Positions 1 through 8,322 of a stretch of 64,000 nucleotides of DNA are shown piece after piece; position 1 is the stretch's first letter, and each line of letters opens with the position of its first letter. The notes under the pieces were generated by a model, which was not told the origin of the DNA, searched no databases, and worked only from the letters and a program-made list of their open reading frames with translations. Source of the stretch: Mucilaginibacter ginsenosidivorans (GTDB lineage: Bacteria > Bacteroidota > Bacteroidia > Sphingobacteriales > Sphingobacteriaceae). A program made the translations under genes and the position numbers. The DNA is taken from NCBI RefSeq assembly GCF_007971025.1, contig NZ_CP042436.1, forward strand, positions 4,216,001 to 4,280,000. Reading direction: 5' to 3'.

Positions 1-1020
1 GGTATCGCCAAAGGCAGATTGCCCGGCTTCAAGGCCTATCATACCCGGGATAACCGAACCATCCACCTGGCCGCAGATACCTTTTACCAGTTTATCTTTG
101 AAATCAGCTTTAGGGGCAACCAGCATATCGCAGGTTGAGGTGCCCATCACTTTACTCAGGTGGTACGGCTCTATCTGCCCGCCTACTGCCCCCATGTGCG
201 CATCGAAAGCACCAACGCCGACTATAACGCCGGTAGACAAACCAAGACGTTGCGCCCATTCGGCACTTAGCGTTCCGGCGGCAGTATCTGATGTATAGGT
301 TCCTTTGGGGAGGTTTGCAGCATATCCCTTTAATAATGGGTCGAGCGACGAAAACCAATCATCGGGAGGGTAGCCGCCAAACGCTTCCGACCAGATGGCC
401 TTATGCCCTGCTGAGCACCGGCCGCGCCTGATTGCATCGGCCTTTGTGCCGCCTGTCAGCAGAAAAGGTATCCAATCGCAATGTTCAACCCAGGTGTAAC
501 AGGCGCTCCGCACCTGCTCATCGGCCCTTAAAATGTGCAGCAGCTTTGCCCAAAACCATTCGGACGAATATATCCCGCCTACATACTGCAGGTAATTAAT
601 ATCGAATTTTTCAGCATGATCGTTGATCTCGCCGGCTTCCTTTACCGCGGTATGATCCTTCCAAAGCACAAACATGGCGTTGGGGTTATTCTCAAAACCA
701 GCGGTTAATGCCAGGGGAATGCCCGCTTCGTTTACGGCCACAGGCGTTGACCCTGTGGTATCGACAGCGATCGCTTTTATGGACGAAGTTACAGATGGCC
801 CTGCTTTTCCGACACAATCTTTGATAGTTTGTTCAAGGCCCTCAACATAATCGAGCGGATGCTGGCGAAACTGGTTATGCGCAGCATCGCAATACCTGCC
901 CTGCTGCCAGCGCGGGTAATTGAATACCGAAGACGCCACTTCTTTCCCATTAGTTGCGTCGACAATAACCGAACGGACTGAATCGGTGCCGTAATCAACC
1001 CCGATGACAAATTGGCCCAT
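1..1020 (-). CDS. araB: Ribulokinase, partial (3' end outside window)
   Basis: An open frame of 340 codons starts with ATG at 1020 and runs off the left edge without a stop. The protein opens with GVDYGTDSVRSVI, the phosphate-binding start of FGGY sugar kinases, followed by VDTTGSTPVAV and, further on, GVGAFDAHMGAVGG and the MGTSTCDML segment typical of bacterial ribulokinase. The enzyme phosphorylates L-ribulose in the cytoplasm in L-arabinose breakdown. Usual length is about 550 residues, so roughly the C-terminal third is missing only because of the window edge. A perfect 8-bp-arm palindrome lies 51 bases before the start and is a likely operator. Family assignment is firm; other FGGY kinases are less likely because of the long D/H-rich central part. 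Confidence 0.9.
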   Translation of the reverse strand, partial: MGQFVIGVDYGTDSVRSVIVDATNGKEVASSVFNYPRWQQGRYCDAAHNQFRQHPLDYVEGLEQTIKDCVGKAGPSVTSSIKAIAVDTTGSTPVAVNEAGIPLALTAGFENNPNAMFVLWKDHTAVKEAGEINDHAEKFDINYLQYVGGIYSSEWFWAKLLHILRADEQVRSACYTWVEHCDWIPFLLTGGTKADAIRRGRCSAGHKAIWSEAFGGYPPDDWFSSLDPLLKGYAANLPKGTYTSDTAAGTLSAEWAQRLGLSTGVIVGVGAFDAHMGAVGGQIEPYHLSKVMGTSTCDMLVAPKADFKDKLVKGICGQVDGSVIPGMIGLEAGQSAFGDT

Positions 1021-1070
1021 ATTTAATTGAAAATAAATTGATTTATAATCAGGAATGACGACAAGCGATT

Positions 1071-1089
1071 AAGTGTTATTTTAACACTT
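1071..1089. promoter_or_regulatory. Palindromic operator candidate upstream of araB
   Basis: AAGTGTTA-TTT-TAACACTT is a perfect inverted repeat with 8-bp arms and a 3-base centre. It sits in the 164-base divergent gap between araB and the lipoprotein gene at 1185. The place and symmetry suit a dimeric sugar-responsive repressor or activator of arabinose genes. No regulator gene for it is in this window, so the protein partner is unknown. Confidence 0.5.
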
Positions 1090-1184
1090 GTTATCAATGG
1101 CGTAAACATAAGCAATTTAGATATTAAAATAAAAGTAAGTTTTATTAATTGTTATAGATTGCCCGCAACAAACGTAATGCAGGT

Positions 1185-1955
1185 ATGAAGTCTAAACTCC
1201 TTATCCTTATTGTCCTAATTTCTCCTATATTTTATGGGTGCAGCAACCATGTTTATGCGCCGGCACTTTATCACCAGGATATTGCCTACATGCCCAAGCC
1301 CGCGTCCTTTAGTAAAGAAAAGGTGGCTAATTATGCATCAGCGGGCCTGAACGTTTATGCCGACCCTACTTATATTAATTCGCAGGTGAGCGCACAGCTG
1401 AATTACAGCCAGGGTTTCAGGTCGGATAATGCAAATTTTGCATGGGGAGTATTTGGTGTAGCTGGGAATTATGAAAGATCAAACGACAGCAACGAGCCAA
1501 ATCCCGATTTTAAGGATAAGTTTTTTGGAGCAGCCGGCGGCCGGCTGTCGGCCAACCTGTTTACCAGGTATGATGACATGGATTGGCGCTACCTGGGCTT
1601 TGAAGCGGCTTACAGTCATGAATTTGGCGCATACGCCGATTTCAGGAAGCAGGTGGTAAATAACACCGATTATATTGTGGATGCGAGGACCGATCTTTTC
1701 ACTATCGGGTTAACAACCGAATTTGTATTTCACGGGCAGGACCCGGAGATCGTACACGGGCTGCGGGGTTTCCTGGGAACGACTTTCGGCAAGAATATTT
1801 TGAACGATCCGCGGTACGACAGCGATACCGACTTTAATACGCGCCTGTTTCGCAGCCTTGTGCCAAGGGCCAGCTATTTTATTAATGTAAAGCGATTTTT
1901 CGCTGTGGCCGAAGTTGGCAACGCCTTTTTTATAAGAGCGGGCGTTAAGTTTTAA
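1185..1955 (+). CDS. Outer-membrane-type lipoprotein of unknown function
   Basis: The 256-residue product starts with a lipoprotein signal peptide: basic MKSK, a hydrophobic stretch and the lipobox FYGC with Cys at residue 19. The mature part is rich in aromatic residues and alternating polar/hydrophobic strands (for example AQLNYSQGF, AWGVFGVAGNYE, YLGFEAAYSHEFG, FFAVAEVGNAFFIRAGVKF), as in small beta-barrel or beta-sandwich envelope proteins, and it ends with F, common for barrel proteins. I do not recognise a named family. It converges on lysA with no gap: its stop ends at 1955 and the lysA stop begins at 1956. Confidence 0.7.
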   Translation: MKSKLLILIVLISPIFYGCSNHVYAPALYHQDIAYMPKPASFSKEKVANYASAGLNVYADPTYINSQVSAQLNYSQGFRSDNANFAWGVFGVAGNYERSNDSNEPNPDFKDKFFGAAGGRLSANLFTRYDDMDWRYLGFEAAYSHEFGAYADFRKQVVNNTDYIVDARTDLFTIGLTTEFVFHGQDPEIVHGLRGFLGTTFGKNILNDPRYDSDTDFNTRLFRSLVPRASYFINVKRFFAVAEVGNAFFIRAGVKF

Positions 1956-3161
1956 CTATTCCGAATATACGCTCTGTATCGCATCGCGCAGGTTATAGCG
2001 CGAGGCCATTACCTCACCGTAAGCACCTGCGGTGCGGATGGCAAAGATATCTCCCCTGAACGACTCCGGCAGTTCAACGTCCTTTTGGAAACAATCGGTA
2101 CTTTCGCAAATTGGGCCCACTACATCATATTTCAAGATTTGACATTTGAGATTTGAGATTTGAGATTCACTTTCGGACTTCTGACTTCTGTCTTCTGACT
2201 TCCTGCTTAAATTCTCAATTTTTTGATACGCCTGGTACAGCATCGGGCGGATCAGTTCCGTCATGCCGGCATCCAGGATGAGGAAATTTTTCTTTTGCCC
2301 CATCTTCACATACAGCACCCGTGAAACAAGGGCCGCAGATTGCGCCACTAAGGCGCGTCCCAGTTCAAAATGAACTTCCTGGCCAGGTTTGATATGCAGA
2401 AAATCCTTGAAAACTTTAAAGTAGCTCTCGAAATCGGGAATATTGTTGGTATCGGGGTTATGATAATCGACACCGAGGCCACCGCCTGTATTCAATACCT
2501 TCACCTGGAAGCCACGATCTTCGAACCATTGCTGCATTTCGTTGATGCGAATACAAAGACTGCGGTAAACTTCCATGTCCGTTATTTGTGAGCCGATGTG
2601 AAAATGGATACCTACAAATTGCAGGTTCTTACAACTGCGCAGCGTCTCGGCTACATCATTCAACTGCCAGCTATTGATACCGAACTTGTTCTCATCAAGC
2701 CCCGTTGTGATAAAATGGTGGGTATGTGCATCCACATTGGGGTTGATACGGATAGCGACCCGTGCCGTTTTATTTTTAGCTTTTGCAAGGTCATTGATGA
2801 TATTCAGTTCCTGTACCGACTCTACATTGAAGCAGAATATATCAGCATCCAGGGCGATATTGATCTCTTTGTCCGACTTCCCTACCCCGGCGAAAACTAC
2901 TTTGCTTTTGTCAAAACCATTGGCGATAGCCGTGGTTACTTCGTTCCCACTAACACAATCGGCGCCGAAGCCATAAGATTGAACCGCCTCCAGTACTTTT
3001 GGGTTGAAATTAGCCTTCATGGCATAATGTACGTGAAAGCCGTATTTATCGGACGCTGTTTTACAGGCCTCCAAAGTTTGGCGTAATAAACCAAGGTCGT
3101 AATAATAGAAAGGGGTTTCTATTTGCTGAAAACGGGATATGGTATCGGTATCGAACATCAA
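1956..3161 (-). CDS. lysA: Diaminopimelate decarboxylase with in-frame repeat insertion
   Basis: Decarboxylates meso-diaminopimelate to lysine with pyridoxal phosphate, the last step of lysine synthesis. The 401-residue protein has the fold-III decarboxylase barrel with the PLP lysine in HYAMKANFN (K49), HFHIGSQ (around 187-192), the glycine-rich NTGGGLG phosphate site (around 224-230), LDAGM and the catalytic-Cys segment GPICESTD (around 349-356). Residues about 319-343 are a low-complexity Ser/Lys/Gln/Glu stretch encoded by a 7-base word array at 2133-2207; it lies between IEN and KYDVVGP where family members normally have only a short turn. The frame is kept, so the enzyme may work with an extra loop. 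It belongs with lysC at 3574, read in the same direction. Confidence 0.93.
   Translation of the reverse strand: MMFDTDTISRFQQIETPFYYYDLGLLRQTLEACKTASDKYGFHVHYAMKANFNPKVLEAVQSYGFGADCVSGNEVTTAIANGFDKSKVVFAGVGKSDKEINIALDADIFCFNVESVQELNIINDLAKAKNKTARVAIRINPNVDAHTHHFITTGLDENKFGINSWQLNDVAETLRSCKNLQFVGIHFHIGSQITDMEVYRSLCIRINEMQQWFEDRGFQVKVLNTGGGLGVDYHNPDTNNIPDFESYFKVFKDFLHIKPGQEVHFELGRALVAQSAALVSRVLYVKMGQKKNFLILDAGMTELIRPMLYQAYQKIENLSRKSEDRSQKSESESQISNLKCQILKYDVVGPICESTDCFQKDVELPESFRGDIFAIRTAGAYGEVMASRYNLRDAIQSVYSE
2133..2207. repeat. 7-base word array inside lysA
   Basis: On the plus strand the words GATTTGA, CATTTGA, GATTTGA, GATTTGA, GATTCAC run from 2136, followed without a break by TTTCGGA, CTTCTGA, CTTCTGT, CTTCTGA, CTTCCTG. 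All units are 7 bases, about 70 bases in total. The first word family matches the array at 58950-59044 and the second resembles the one at 24239-24370. The array is translated as part of lysA. Confidence 0.85.
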
Positions 3162-3171
3162 TTTTTATTAA

Positions 3172-3540
3172 TTATGGAGTATTTCGCAAATCTTTAAAAT
3201 GCCCACTAGTCCGTAGGCCCGTAAACATCTGTAAGCAATTGCCGGTGAAATGCCTAACGGCGGCTTTTTGAGTTATTGCATAGTCAGTTAGCATTTCTAA
3301 CACCCCTATTTGCATTTTCTCCATAAAATCCGCATCTTCTTCATATTGGTTGATGACTTGGTTTATAAAAGTCAAACATTTTGTAGCATGAAATGAATTG
3401 TTTAAGATAGCGTCATTAGTAAATCTAGCAAAATCGCCCAAGAATAAATAAGATAGCTCATCATCCAAATCTTCTTGATCAAAGGATTGAAATTCCGGAA
3501 CAGCTTTAAAAATCAACTGTGATATTTCTTCGAGCTTCAT
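3172..3540 (-). CDS. Small unknown protein (DUF7674-like)
   Basis: A 122-residue soluble acidic protein with no signal peptide or membrane segment. The stretch LSYLFLGDFARFTNDAI followed by alpha-helical C-terminal sequence resembles the DUF7674 group of small Bacteroidota proteins; this is from memory of the pattern and not certain. It lies between lysC and lysA in the same direction, 33 bases after the lysC stop and 10 bases before the lysA start, so it is probably co-transcribed with them. Its base composition is clearly richer in AT than the two lysine genes, which hints at later arrival. No function can be given. Confidence 0.65.
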   Translation of the reverse strand: MKLEEISQLIFKAVPEFQSFDQEDLDDELSYLFLGDFARFTNDAILNNSFHATKCLTFINQVINQYEEDADFMEKMQIGVLEMLTDYAITQKAAVRHFTGNCLQMFTGLRTSGHFKDLRNTP

Positions 3541-3544
3541 AAAA

Positions 3545-3573
3545 ATTCGAAATTGAACATTCGAAATTCGAAA
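3545..3573. repeat. 7-base word array between lysC and the small gene
   Basis: Words ATTCGAA, ATTGAAC, ATTCGAA, ATTCGAA in 7-base steps from 3545 to 3572. The array begins directly at the lysC stop codon (3574-3576, minus strand) and ends 4 bases before the ATG of the next gene at 3540, so it makes up nearly the whole spacer. Confidence 0.8.
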
Positions 3574-4884
3574 TTAAAATAGCCGGTTATGCAAGCTCCT
3601 CAACGCCTCGGTTTTATCCGAAGTATTAAGCAGGATGGACATGTTATGGTCGCTGCCGCCGTAGGATATCATCCTGATCGGGATATGCTTTACGGCCTCA
3701 AGTACCCGTGCGGCATAACCGTGCTTTTCGGCGCCGAAATCGCCCACCACGCAAATGATGGTTTGATCCTTATCGATATCCACCGTGCCAAAGCCGAGCA
3801 GTTCTTTTTCGATCTCGTTCAGGTACGTTGTATCGTCGATAGTTAGCGACACCGCCACTTCCGAAGTGGTGATCATGTCTATCGAAGTACGGTATCTTTC
3901 AAATACTTCAAACAATCTTCTCAAAAAACCGTGTGCCAGCAGCATGCGGCTCGATTGTATCTTGATAGCCGTAATACCATCTTTAGCGGCTATTGATTTT
4001 ATCCTGTCTTTTTCGCTGTCGTTGGTTATCAGCGTACCGGGGGCCTTGGGGTCCATCGTATTTAATAGGCGAACCGGTATCTTATACTTTTGCGCGGGGA
4101 AAACACTTTGGGGGTGCAATATTTTAGCGCCGAAATAAGCCAGTTCGGCCGCTTCGTCAAACGAAAGCTGGGCAATAGGTTTTGTGCCTTTTACTATACG
4201 CGGGTCGTTGTTATGCATACCGTCGATGTCGGTCCATATCTGCACCTCTTCGCTGCGGATGCCGGCCCCGATTAAGGATGCGGTGTAATCACTGCCCCCC
4301 CGGCGCAAATTATCTATCTCACCAAACGAATTACGGCAGATATAGCCCTGGGTAATGAATAGGTTATTATCAGGATGTGCCTCTAAAAGCGGCGTGATGT
4401 GTTCGGTAATATAATCCACCATCGGTTCGTTGTCCTCGTCTATCTTCATAAAGTCGAGCGCGGGCAGCAATACCGACGGTACGCCGATATCCTTCAGGTA
4501 AACATGATATAAAGTGGTCGAGATCAGTTCGCCCTGTGCCAGGATGATCTTTTCTTCAATATTGGTAAACAGGTCGTTTGACAAATTGGACAGCAGGTCG
4601 AAATGGTAGTCGATCACTTCCTTACCCTGTTGCAGGTATTCGGGTTTCGAAAAAAGTTCTTTAATGAATACTTCGTACTTATCTTTTAAAATTTTGATCA
4701 GTTCTGCTGCTTTTGCCTTGTTGCCTGCTAAATAGGCTTGCCCTATTTCGACCAGGCTGTTGGTAGTGCCCGACACCGCTGACAGCACCACGATCTGCCT
4801 TTCGTCAGGATTTATTATATCCAGCAGTTTTTTCATCCGATCAGGGCTACCCACCGATGTACCGCCAAATTTTAAAACTTTCAT
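3574..4884 (-). CDS. lysC: Aspartate kinase
   Basis: Phosphorylates L-aspartate, the first step towards lysine, threonine and methionine. The 436-residue protein has the N-terminal kinase signature KFGGTSVGS (residues 4-12), the family segment RRGGSDYTASLIGA near 215-228, the regulatory-gate WTDIDGMHNNDPR, and two ACT-type regions in the last 130 residues (HGFLRRLFEVFERY and VVGDFGAEKHGYAARV). It is a monofunctional enzyme, not fused to homoserine dehydrogenase. It leads a minus-strand group with the small gene and lysA, and is divergent from the phosphohexomutase at 4974. A feedback effector cannot be read from the sequence. Confidence 0.94.
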   Translation of the reverse strand: MKVLKFGGTSVGSPDRMKKLLDIINPDERQIVVLSAVSGTTNSLVEIGQAYLAGNKAKAAELIKILKDKYEVFIKELFSKPEYLQQGKEVIDYHFDLLSNLSNDLFTNIEEKIILAQGELISTTLYHVYLKDIGVPSVLLPALDFMKIDEDNEPMVDYITEHITPLLEAHPDNNLFITQGYICRNSFGEIDNLRRGGSDYTASLIGAGIRSEEVQIWTDIDGMHNNDPRIVKGTKPIAQLSFDEAAELAYFGAKILHPQSVFPAQKYKIPVRLLNTMDPKAPGTLITNDSEKDRIKSIAAKDGITAIKIQSSRMLLAHGFLRRLFEVFERYRTSIDMITTSEVAVSLTIDDTTYLNEIEKELLGFGTVDIDKDQTIICVVGDFGAEKHGYAARVLEAVKHIPIRMISYGGSDHNMSILLNTSDKTEALRSLHNRLF

Positions 4885-4973
4885 TTTTTGTTTCTGTTTA
4901 CCACAAATGATTAATATTCTTGTATTGATTTTGAGGCGCTAAAAATAGGATTTTTAACAACCATATATCTAAA

Positions 4974-6386
4974 ATGATCAAAATAAAATTCGGTACCGAC
5001 GGATGGCGGGCCATTATTGCAGACGACTTTACAGTCGAAAATGTAAAACGAGTGGCCTACGCAACAGCGTTATGGCTAAAGAAGGAATTTAAAGAACCAT
5101 CGGCCGTTGTCGGCAACGATCCGCGCTTCGCCGGGCCCTTATTTGCCGATGTGACTACCCGTGTGCTGGCTTCGCAGGGCGTAAAAGTGTTCCGCGCCGA
5201 AGATGCCTTTGTATCTACACCGATGATATCGCTGGGTACGGTACGAAAAAATGCGTCGGCAGGTATTATTATCACTGCCAGCCATAACCCGCCGGCGTAC
5301 AATGGTTACAAGATAAAAGCCAGCTACGGCGGCCCGGCTACACCGGATGATATTGAAAAGGTAGAGTCGCAAATTCCGGATACCATCGATCTTACCCTGA
5401 AATCAATTGCTGATTATCAGAAAGACGGCCTGGTTGAATTTGTGAACCTCGAGGATATGTATGTGGCCCATGTCGAGAACAATTTCGACCTGGAAGCCAT
5501 ACGTACAAGTGGTTTGGGCTGGGCATACGACGCTATGTACGGCGCCGGGATGAACGTAATGGAACGCCTTTTCCCGGATATAACCCGTATCCACAGCGAC
5601 CATAACCCTGGTTTTGCGGGACAAGCGCCTGAGCCTATCCAGCGTAACCTGAAGGAATTTGAGGATATTATCAAAATGTCGGAAGGTGAGATCGCTTCGG
5701 GCTTGGTTACAGATGGCGATGCCGACCGCATTGGCCTGTACGACCAGGACGGGAACTTTGTCGACTCGCATCATATCCTGCTGCTGCTGATACATTACAT
5801 GTACAAAGTGAAAGGTATGAAGGGCGAAGTGTATTCGACCTTTAGCTGTACCAGTAAGATACAAAAGCTTTGCGATGCTTACGGATTGAAGAATACCGTG
5901 ACCAAGATCGGCTTTAAATACATTTGCGACCTTATCGTTAATTCGGGCAACCCGTTCCTGGTTGGCGGCGAAGAATCGGGTGGTATCGCAGTAGCAGGGC
6001 ATATTCCTGAACGCGATGGTATCTGGATCGGTTTGATCATCTGGGAATTCATCGCTAAAACCGGTCGTTCGTTAAGCGAACTGGTACAGGAGATATACGA
6101 CGTTGTTGGCAAATTCGCCGTTGAGCGTTACGACCTGCATGTTACAGAAGAATTGAAACAACAGATCATCAGCAACAGCAAGACTGGCAAGTATACCAGC
6201 TTCGGCAGCCTTAAAGTAGCCAGGACGGAAGACATGGATGGTTTCAAATTCTTCTTCGAGGATGAAAGCTGGGTGATGATACGTCCATCGGGAACCGAAC
6301 CGGTGTTACGTGTTTACGCCGAAGCGCCAACCTCTGCGGACTCGTTCAAGATACTGGATACAGTTAAGGGCATCCTGTTGTCTTAA
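4974..6386 (+). CDS. Phosphoglucomutase/phosphomannomutase family protein
   Basis: Interconverts hexose 1- and 6-phosphates (alpha-D-phosphohexomutase superfamily). The 470-residue protein shows all four landmarks in order: phosphoserine loop TASHNPPAYNGYK (about 101-113), metal loop DGDADRIGL (about 246-254), sugar-specificity loop GGEESGG (about 333-339) and phosphate-binding loop RPSGTEPVLRVYAEA near the C-terminus. Which hexose is preferred cannot be decided from the sequence; the GGEESGG form fits either glucose or mannose enzymes. A strong hairpin terminator follows 20 bases after the stop. Confidence 0.92.
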   Translation: MIKIKFGTDGWRAIIADDFTVENVKRVAYATALWLKKEFKEPSAVVGNDPRFAGPLFADVTTRVLASQGVKVFRAEDAFVSTPMISLGTVRKNASAGIIITASHNPPAYNGYKIKASYGGPATPDDIEKVESQIPDTIDLTLKSIADYQKDGLVEFVNLEDMYVAHVENNFDLEAIRTSGLGWAYDAMYGAGMNVMERLFPDITRIHSDHNPGFAGQAPEPIQRNLKEFEDIIKMSEGEIASGLVTDGDADRIGLYDQDGNFVDSHHILLLLIHYMYKVKGMKGEVYSTFSCTSKIQKLCDAYGLKNTVTKIGFKYICDLIVNSGNPFLVGGEESGGIAVAGHIPERDGIWIGLIIWEFIAKTGRSLSELVQEIYDVVGKFAVERYDLHVTEELKQQIISNSKTGKYTSFGSLKVARTEDMDGFKFFFEDESWVMIRPSGTEPVLRVYAEAPTSADSFKILDTVKGILLS

Positions 6387-6406
6387 TAACTTTTCATTAA
6401 AATATT

Positions 6407-6438
6407 AAAGCCATCCGTAGCATAGCGGATGGCTTTTT
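6407..6438 (+). terminator. Rho-independent terminator after the phosphohexomutase
   Basis: AAAGCCATCCG, an 8-base loop and CGGATGGCTTT make an 11-bp stem followed by TT. It is 20 bases after the stop at 6386. Confidence 0.9.
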
Positions 6439-6576
6439 CTATTTCATATCAGAATTTCATTTTGTATACAGATTGTTTAGTTAGGTTGCGTTAATTAATT
6501 GTTAAACAATTGAAAACAAAATGAGGCCTATTGCGATTGTAGCATGAAGATTTATTAATTATTACACTTACCTGCT

Positions 6577-7383
6577 TTGAAAAAATTATTTCTGATCATA
6601 TCGTTGTTTGCTGCTCTGGGCGCCCAGGCCCAGAAACAGGCGACCGATACTACCAAAAAGAACCTGGGCGACACCATAAAAAAAGACCTTTTGACCGCGC
6701 CCGACACGGTAAAAAAACTACATAGCAATCCATTGAGCCTGGTACCGCCTGCTGCCATGATTACTTATGGAGGGCTTTCATTTGCGGTGCACCCGATCAG
6801 GCGTATTGATTATTACATACGCGGCGAGGTAGCCAAATCAAGTCCCAATTTTCATAGCAAAGCCGAAAGTTACTTTCAGTTTGCACCTATTGTAATAGTA
6901 TACGGACTAAACTTTGCCGGTGTAAGGGGAAAAAACACATTTATCGACCGCACAGCGCTGCTTGGTTTATCAAGTACCATTTTGGGGATCACAGGTCTTA
7001 GCACAAAACATTTCACACACCGGCTTAGGCCCAACGGATCTGATTACCTGTCCTTCCCATCAGGGCACACGGCACTTGCTTTTATGGGAGCCGAATTTAT
7101 GGCACAGGAATTTGATGCAAAATCGCCGCTTTATGGCGTGCTGGCTTATACAATTGCCACAACCACAGGAGTTTTCAGGATGTATAACCGCGACCATTGG
7201 TTCAGCGACGTAGTTGCCGGGGCCGGTTTAGGTATACTATCAACTAAAGCCGCTTACCTTATTTATCCGGCTATCCGTAACTGGGTTACTCATGGTGATA
7301 AGAAGGCCGATGACAAAAACACGATGATCACGCCGATGTATCAGGATGGAGCATTCGGATTGTCGTTTGCCAAACAGTTTTAA
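6577..7383 (+). CDS. PAP2-type phosphatase, periplasmic
   Basis: A PAP2/acid phosphatase with all three motifs: KHFTHRLRP (K-x6-RP), FPSGHTALAF and YNRDHWFSDVVAGAGLG (catalytic His and Asp). It starts with a cleavable signal peptide ending AQAQ, then a Thr/Lys/Asp-rich linker (about residues 19-48) and hydrophobic helices, so it is expected at the cell envelope, where members act on lipid phosphates. The start is TTG at 6577: the only upstream in-frame ATG (6544) meets a stop four codons later, and the signal peptide begins right at the TTG. Length 268. It stands alone and converges on the ferritin-like genes across a shared terminator. Confidence 0.87.
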   Translation: MKKLFLIISLFAALGAQAQKQATDTTKKNLGDTIKKDLLTAPDTVKKLHSNPLSLVPPAAMITYGGLSFAVHPIRRIDYYIRGEVAKSSPNFHSKAESYFQFAPIVIVYGLNFAGVRGKNTFIDRTALLGLSSTILGITGLSTKHFTHRLRPNGSDYLSFPSGHTALAFMGAEFMAQEFDAKSPLYGVLAYTIATTTGVFRMYNRDHWFSDVVAGAGLGILSTKAAYLIYPAIRNWVTHGDKKADDKNTMITPMYQDGAFGLSFAKQF

Positions 7384-7384
7384 A

Positions 7385-7417
7385 AAAGGCCCGGTGCTAA
7401 TAGCAAAGGGCCTTTAT
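7385..7417. terminator. Bidirectional terminator
   Basis: AAAGGCCC and GGGCCTTT form an 8-bp stem with A-tract and T-tract on both sides, between two converging genes. Confidence 0.85.
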
Positions 7418-7444
7418 TAATAAATTCGAACTTAGAAGCTTATA

Positions 7445-8311
7445 TTAATGGACGATAAAGCTTCCCACCAAAAGGGCAAGCACATCCTGCATGCTTAGCG
7501 GCTCGTCAAAGGCTGCCGCAGCATCTATTTGACCTATCGGTTTGCCATTTGAATCCAGTAATTTGGAAACATCTACACCTCCCTGCATTACATTATCTTC
7601 GCCTTTATAATTTCCATTGACCAGGGCTATACCTGTGTCGTTACCTAAACCCGCCGTGCTGTTTATCCATACGGCTATTTCCTCGTAACCGCGGATAGTG
7701 CGCAAATAACGAATGGCCGATGCGTGGCGCGCCTCAACGGCGTGGATAGAAAGGGCAGCGGTAAGTACTACCTGGTTGCCCAGCAGATCCGGCGCAGCAC
7801 CTTTATAGGCCCTTACGCCTGTATCTTCAAAAGTTTCTGACACGGCAAGGAATGTTTGATAATTGGTTAAAACATCTTTGAAAGGGCCATTTCCACTGCC
7901 ATTGCCGGCAGTAAGGTCAAATTTGGGTGAGTCCACCGGCGTGCCGCCCAACTGTTTGATAACATCCTGCAAAAATTTCACATGCGCATTTTCGTCATCC
8001 GTAATATCAGCGATGTACGCTTTGTCACTCGCCGGGATCAGCCCTGCAGCAGCGGTGCCCTGGTTGTAAAAATAGGATTCCAGATACTCGAGTGTCAGCG
8101 CATAATTAAGCACATCTGTAACCGATGCAGCGGCAGGTGCCGCAGCATACGCCTTTTTAAACAGGCTACCCAAAGCAAAGGGTAAAGCAGCTACGGCTAC
8201 TTTCGAGCCAAAACTGGTTATATTTTTGATCGCATCGCGGCGCGGGCTTACCCGTTCCTTAAACTCTGGATCAACTTTTTCTATTTCTTCTACTATATTA
8301 AATAAATTCAT
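7445..8311 (-). CDS. Secreted ferritin-like domain protein (first of two)
   Basis: A 288-residue protein with a Tat-like N-terminal region (RRDAIKN followed by a hydrophobic stretch ending AYAAAPAA near residue 58) and a four-helix ferritin-like domain. Candidate metal ligands sit in helices: LEYLESYFYNQG, DDENAHVKFL, ETFEDTGVRAYKG and SIHAVEARHASAIR. This pattern belongs to the ferritin-like domain group common in soil Bacteroidota, whose members are often annotated from desiccation- and stress-related genes; the substrate is unknown. Its start is 11 bases after the stop of the second ferritin-like gene, so they are one operon. The C-terminal 60 residues (MQDVLALLVGSFIVH) are extra to the fold. 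Confidence 0.8.
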   Translation of the reverse strand: MNLFNIVEEIEKVDPEFKERVSPRRDAIKNITSFGSKVAVAALPFALGSLFKKAYAAAPAAASVTDVLNYALTLEYLESYFYNQGTAAAGLIPASDKAYIADITDDENAHVKFLQDVIKQLGGTPVDSPKFDLTAGNGSGNGPFKDVLTNYQTFLAVSETFEDTGVRAYKGAAPDLLGNQVVLTAALSIHAVEARHASAIRYLRTIRGYEEIAVWINSTAGLGNDTGIALVNGNYKGEDNVMQGGVDVSKLLDSNGKPIGQIDAAAAFDEPLSMQDVLALLVGSFIVH

Positions 8312-8322
8312 GATCGTAAGTT

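Noticed and set aside
2598..3086. Plus-strand open frame of 162 codons
   Set aside because: Antisense of lysA; no independent evidence.
5403..6002. Minus-strand open frame of 199 codons
   Set aside because: Antisense of the phosphohexomutase, whose four motifs are intact on the plus strand.
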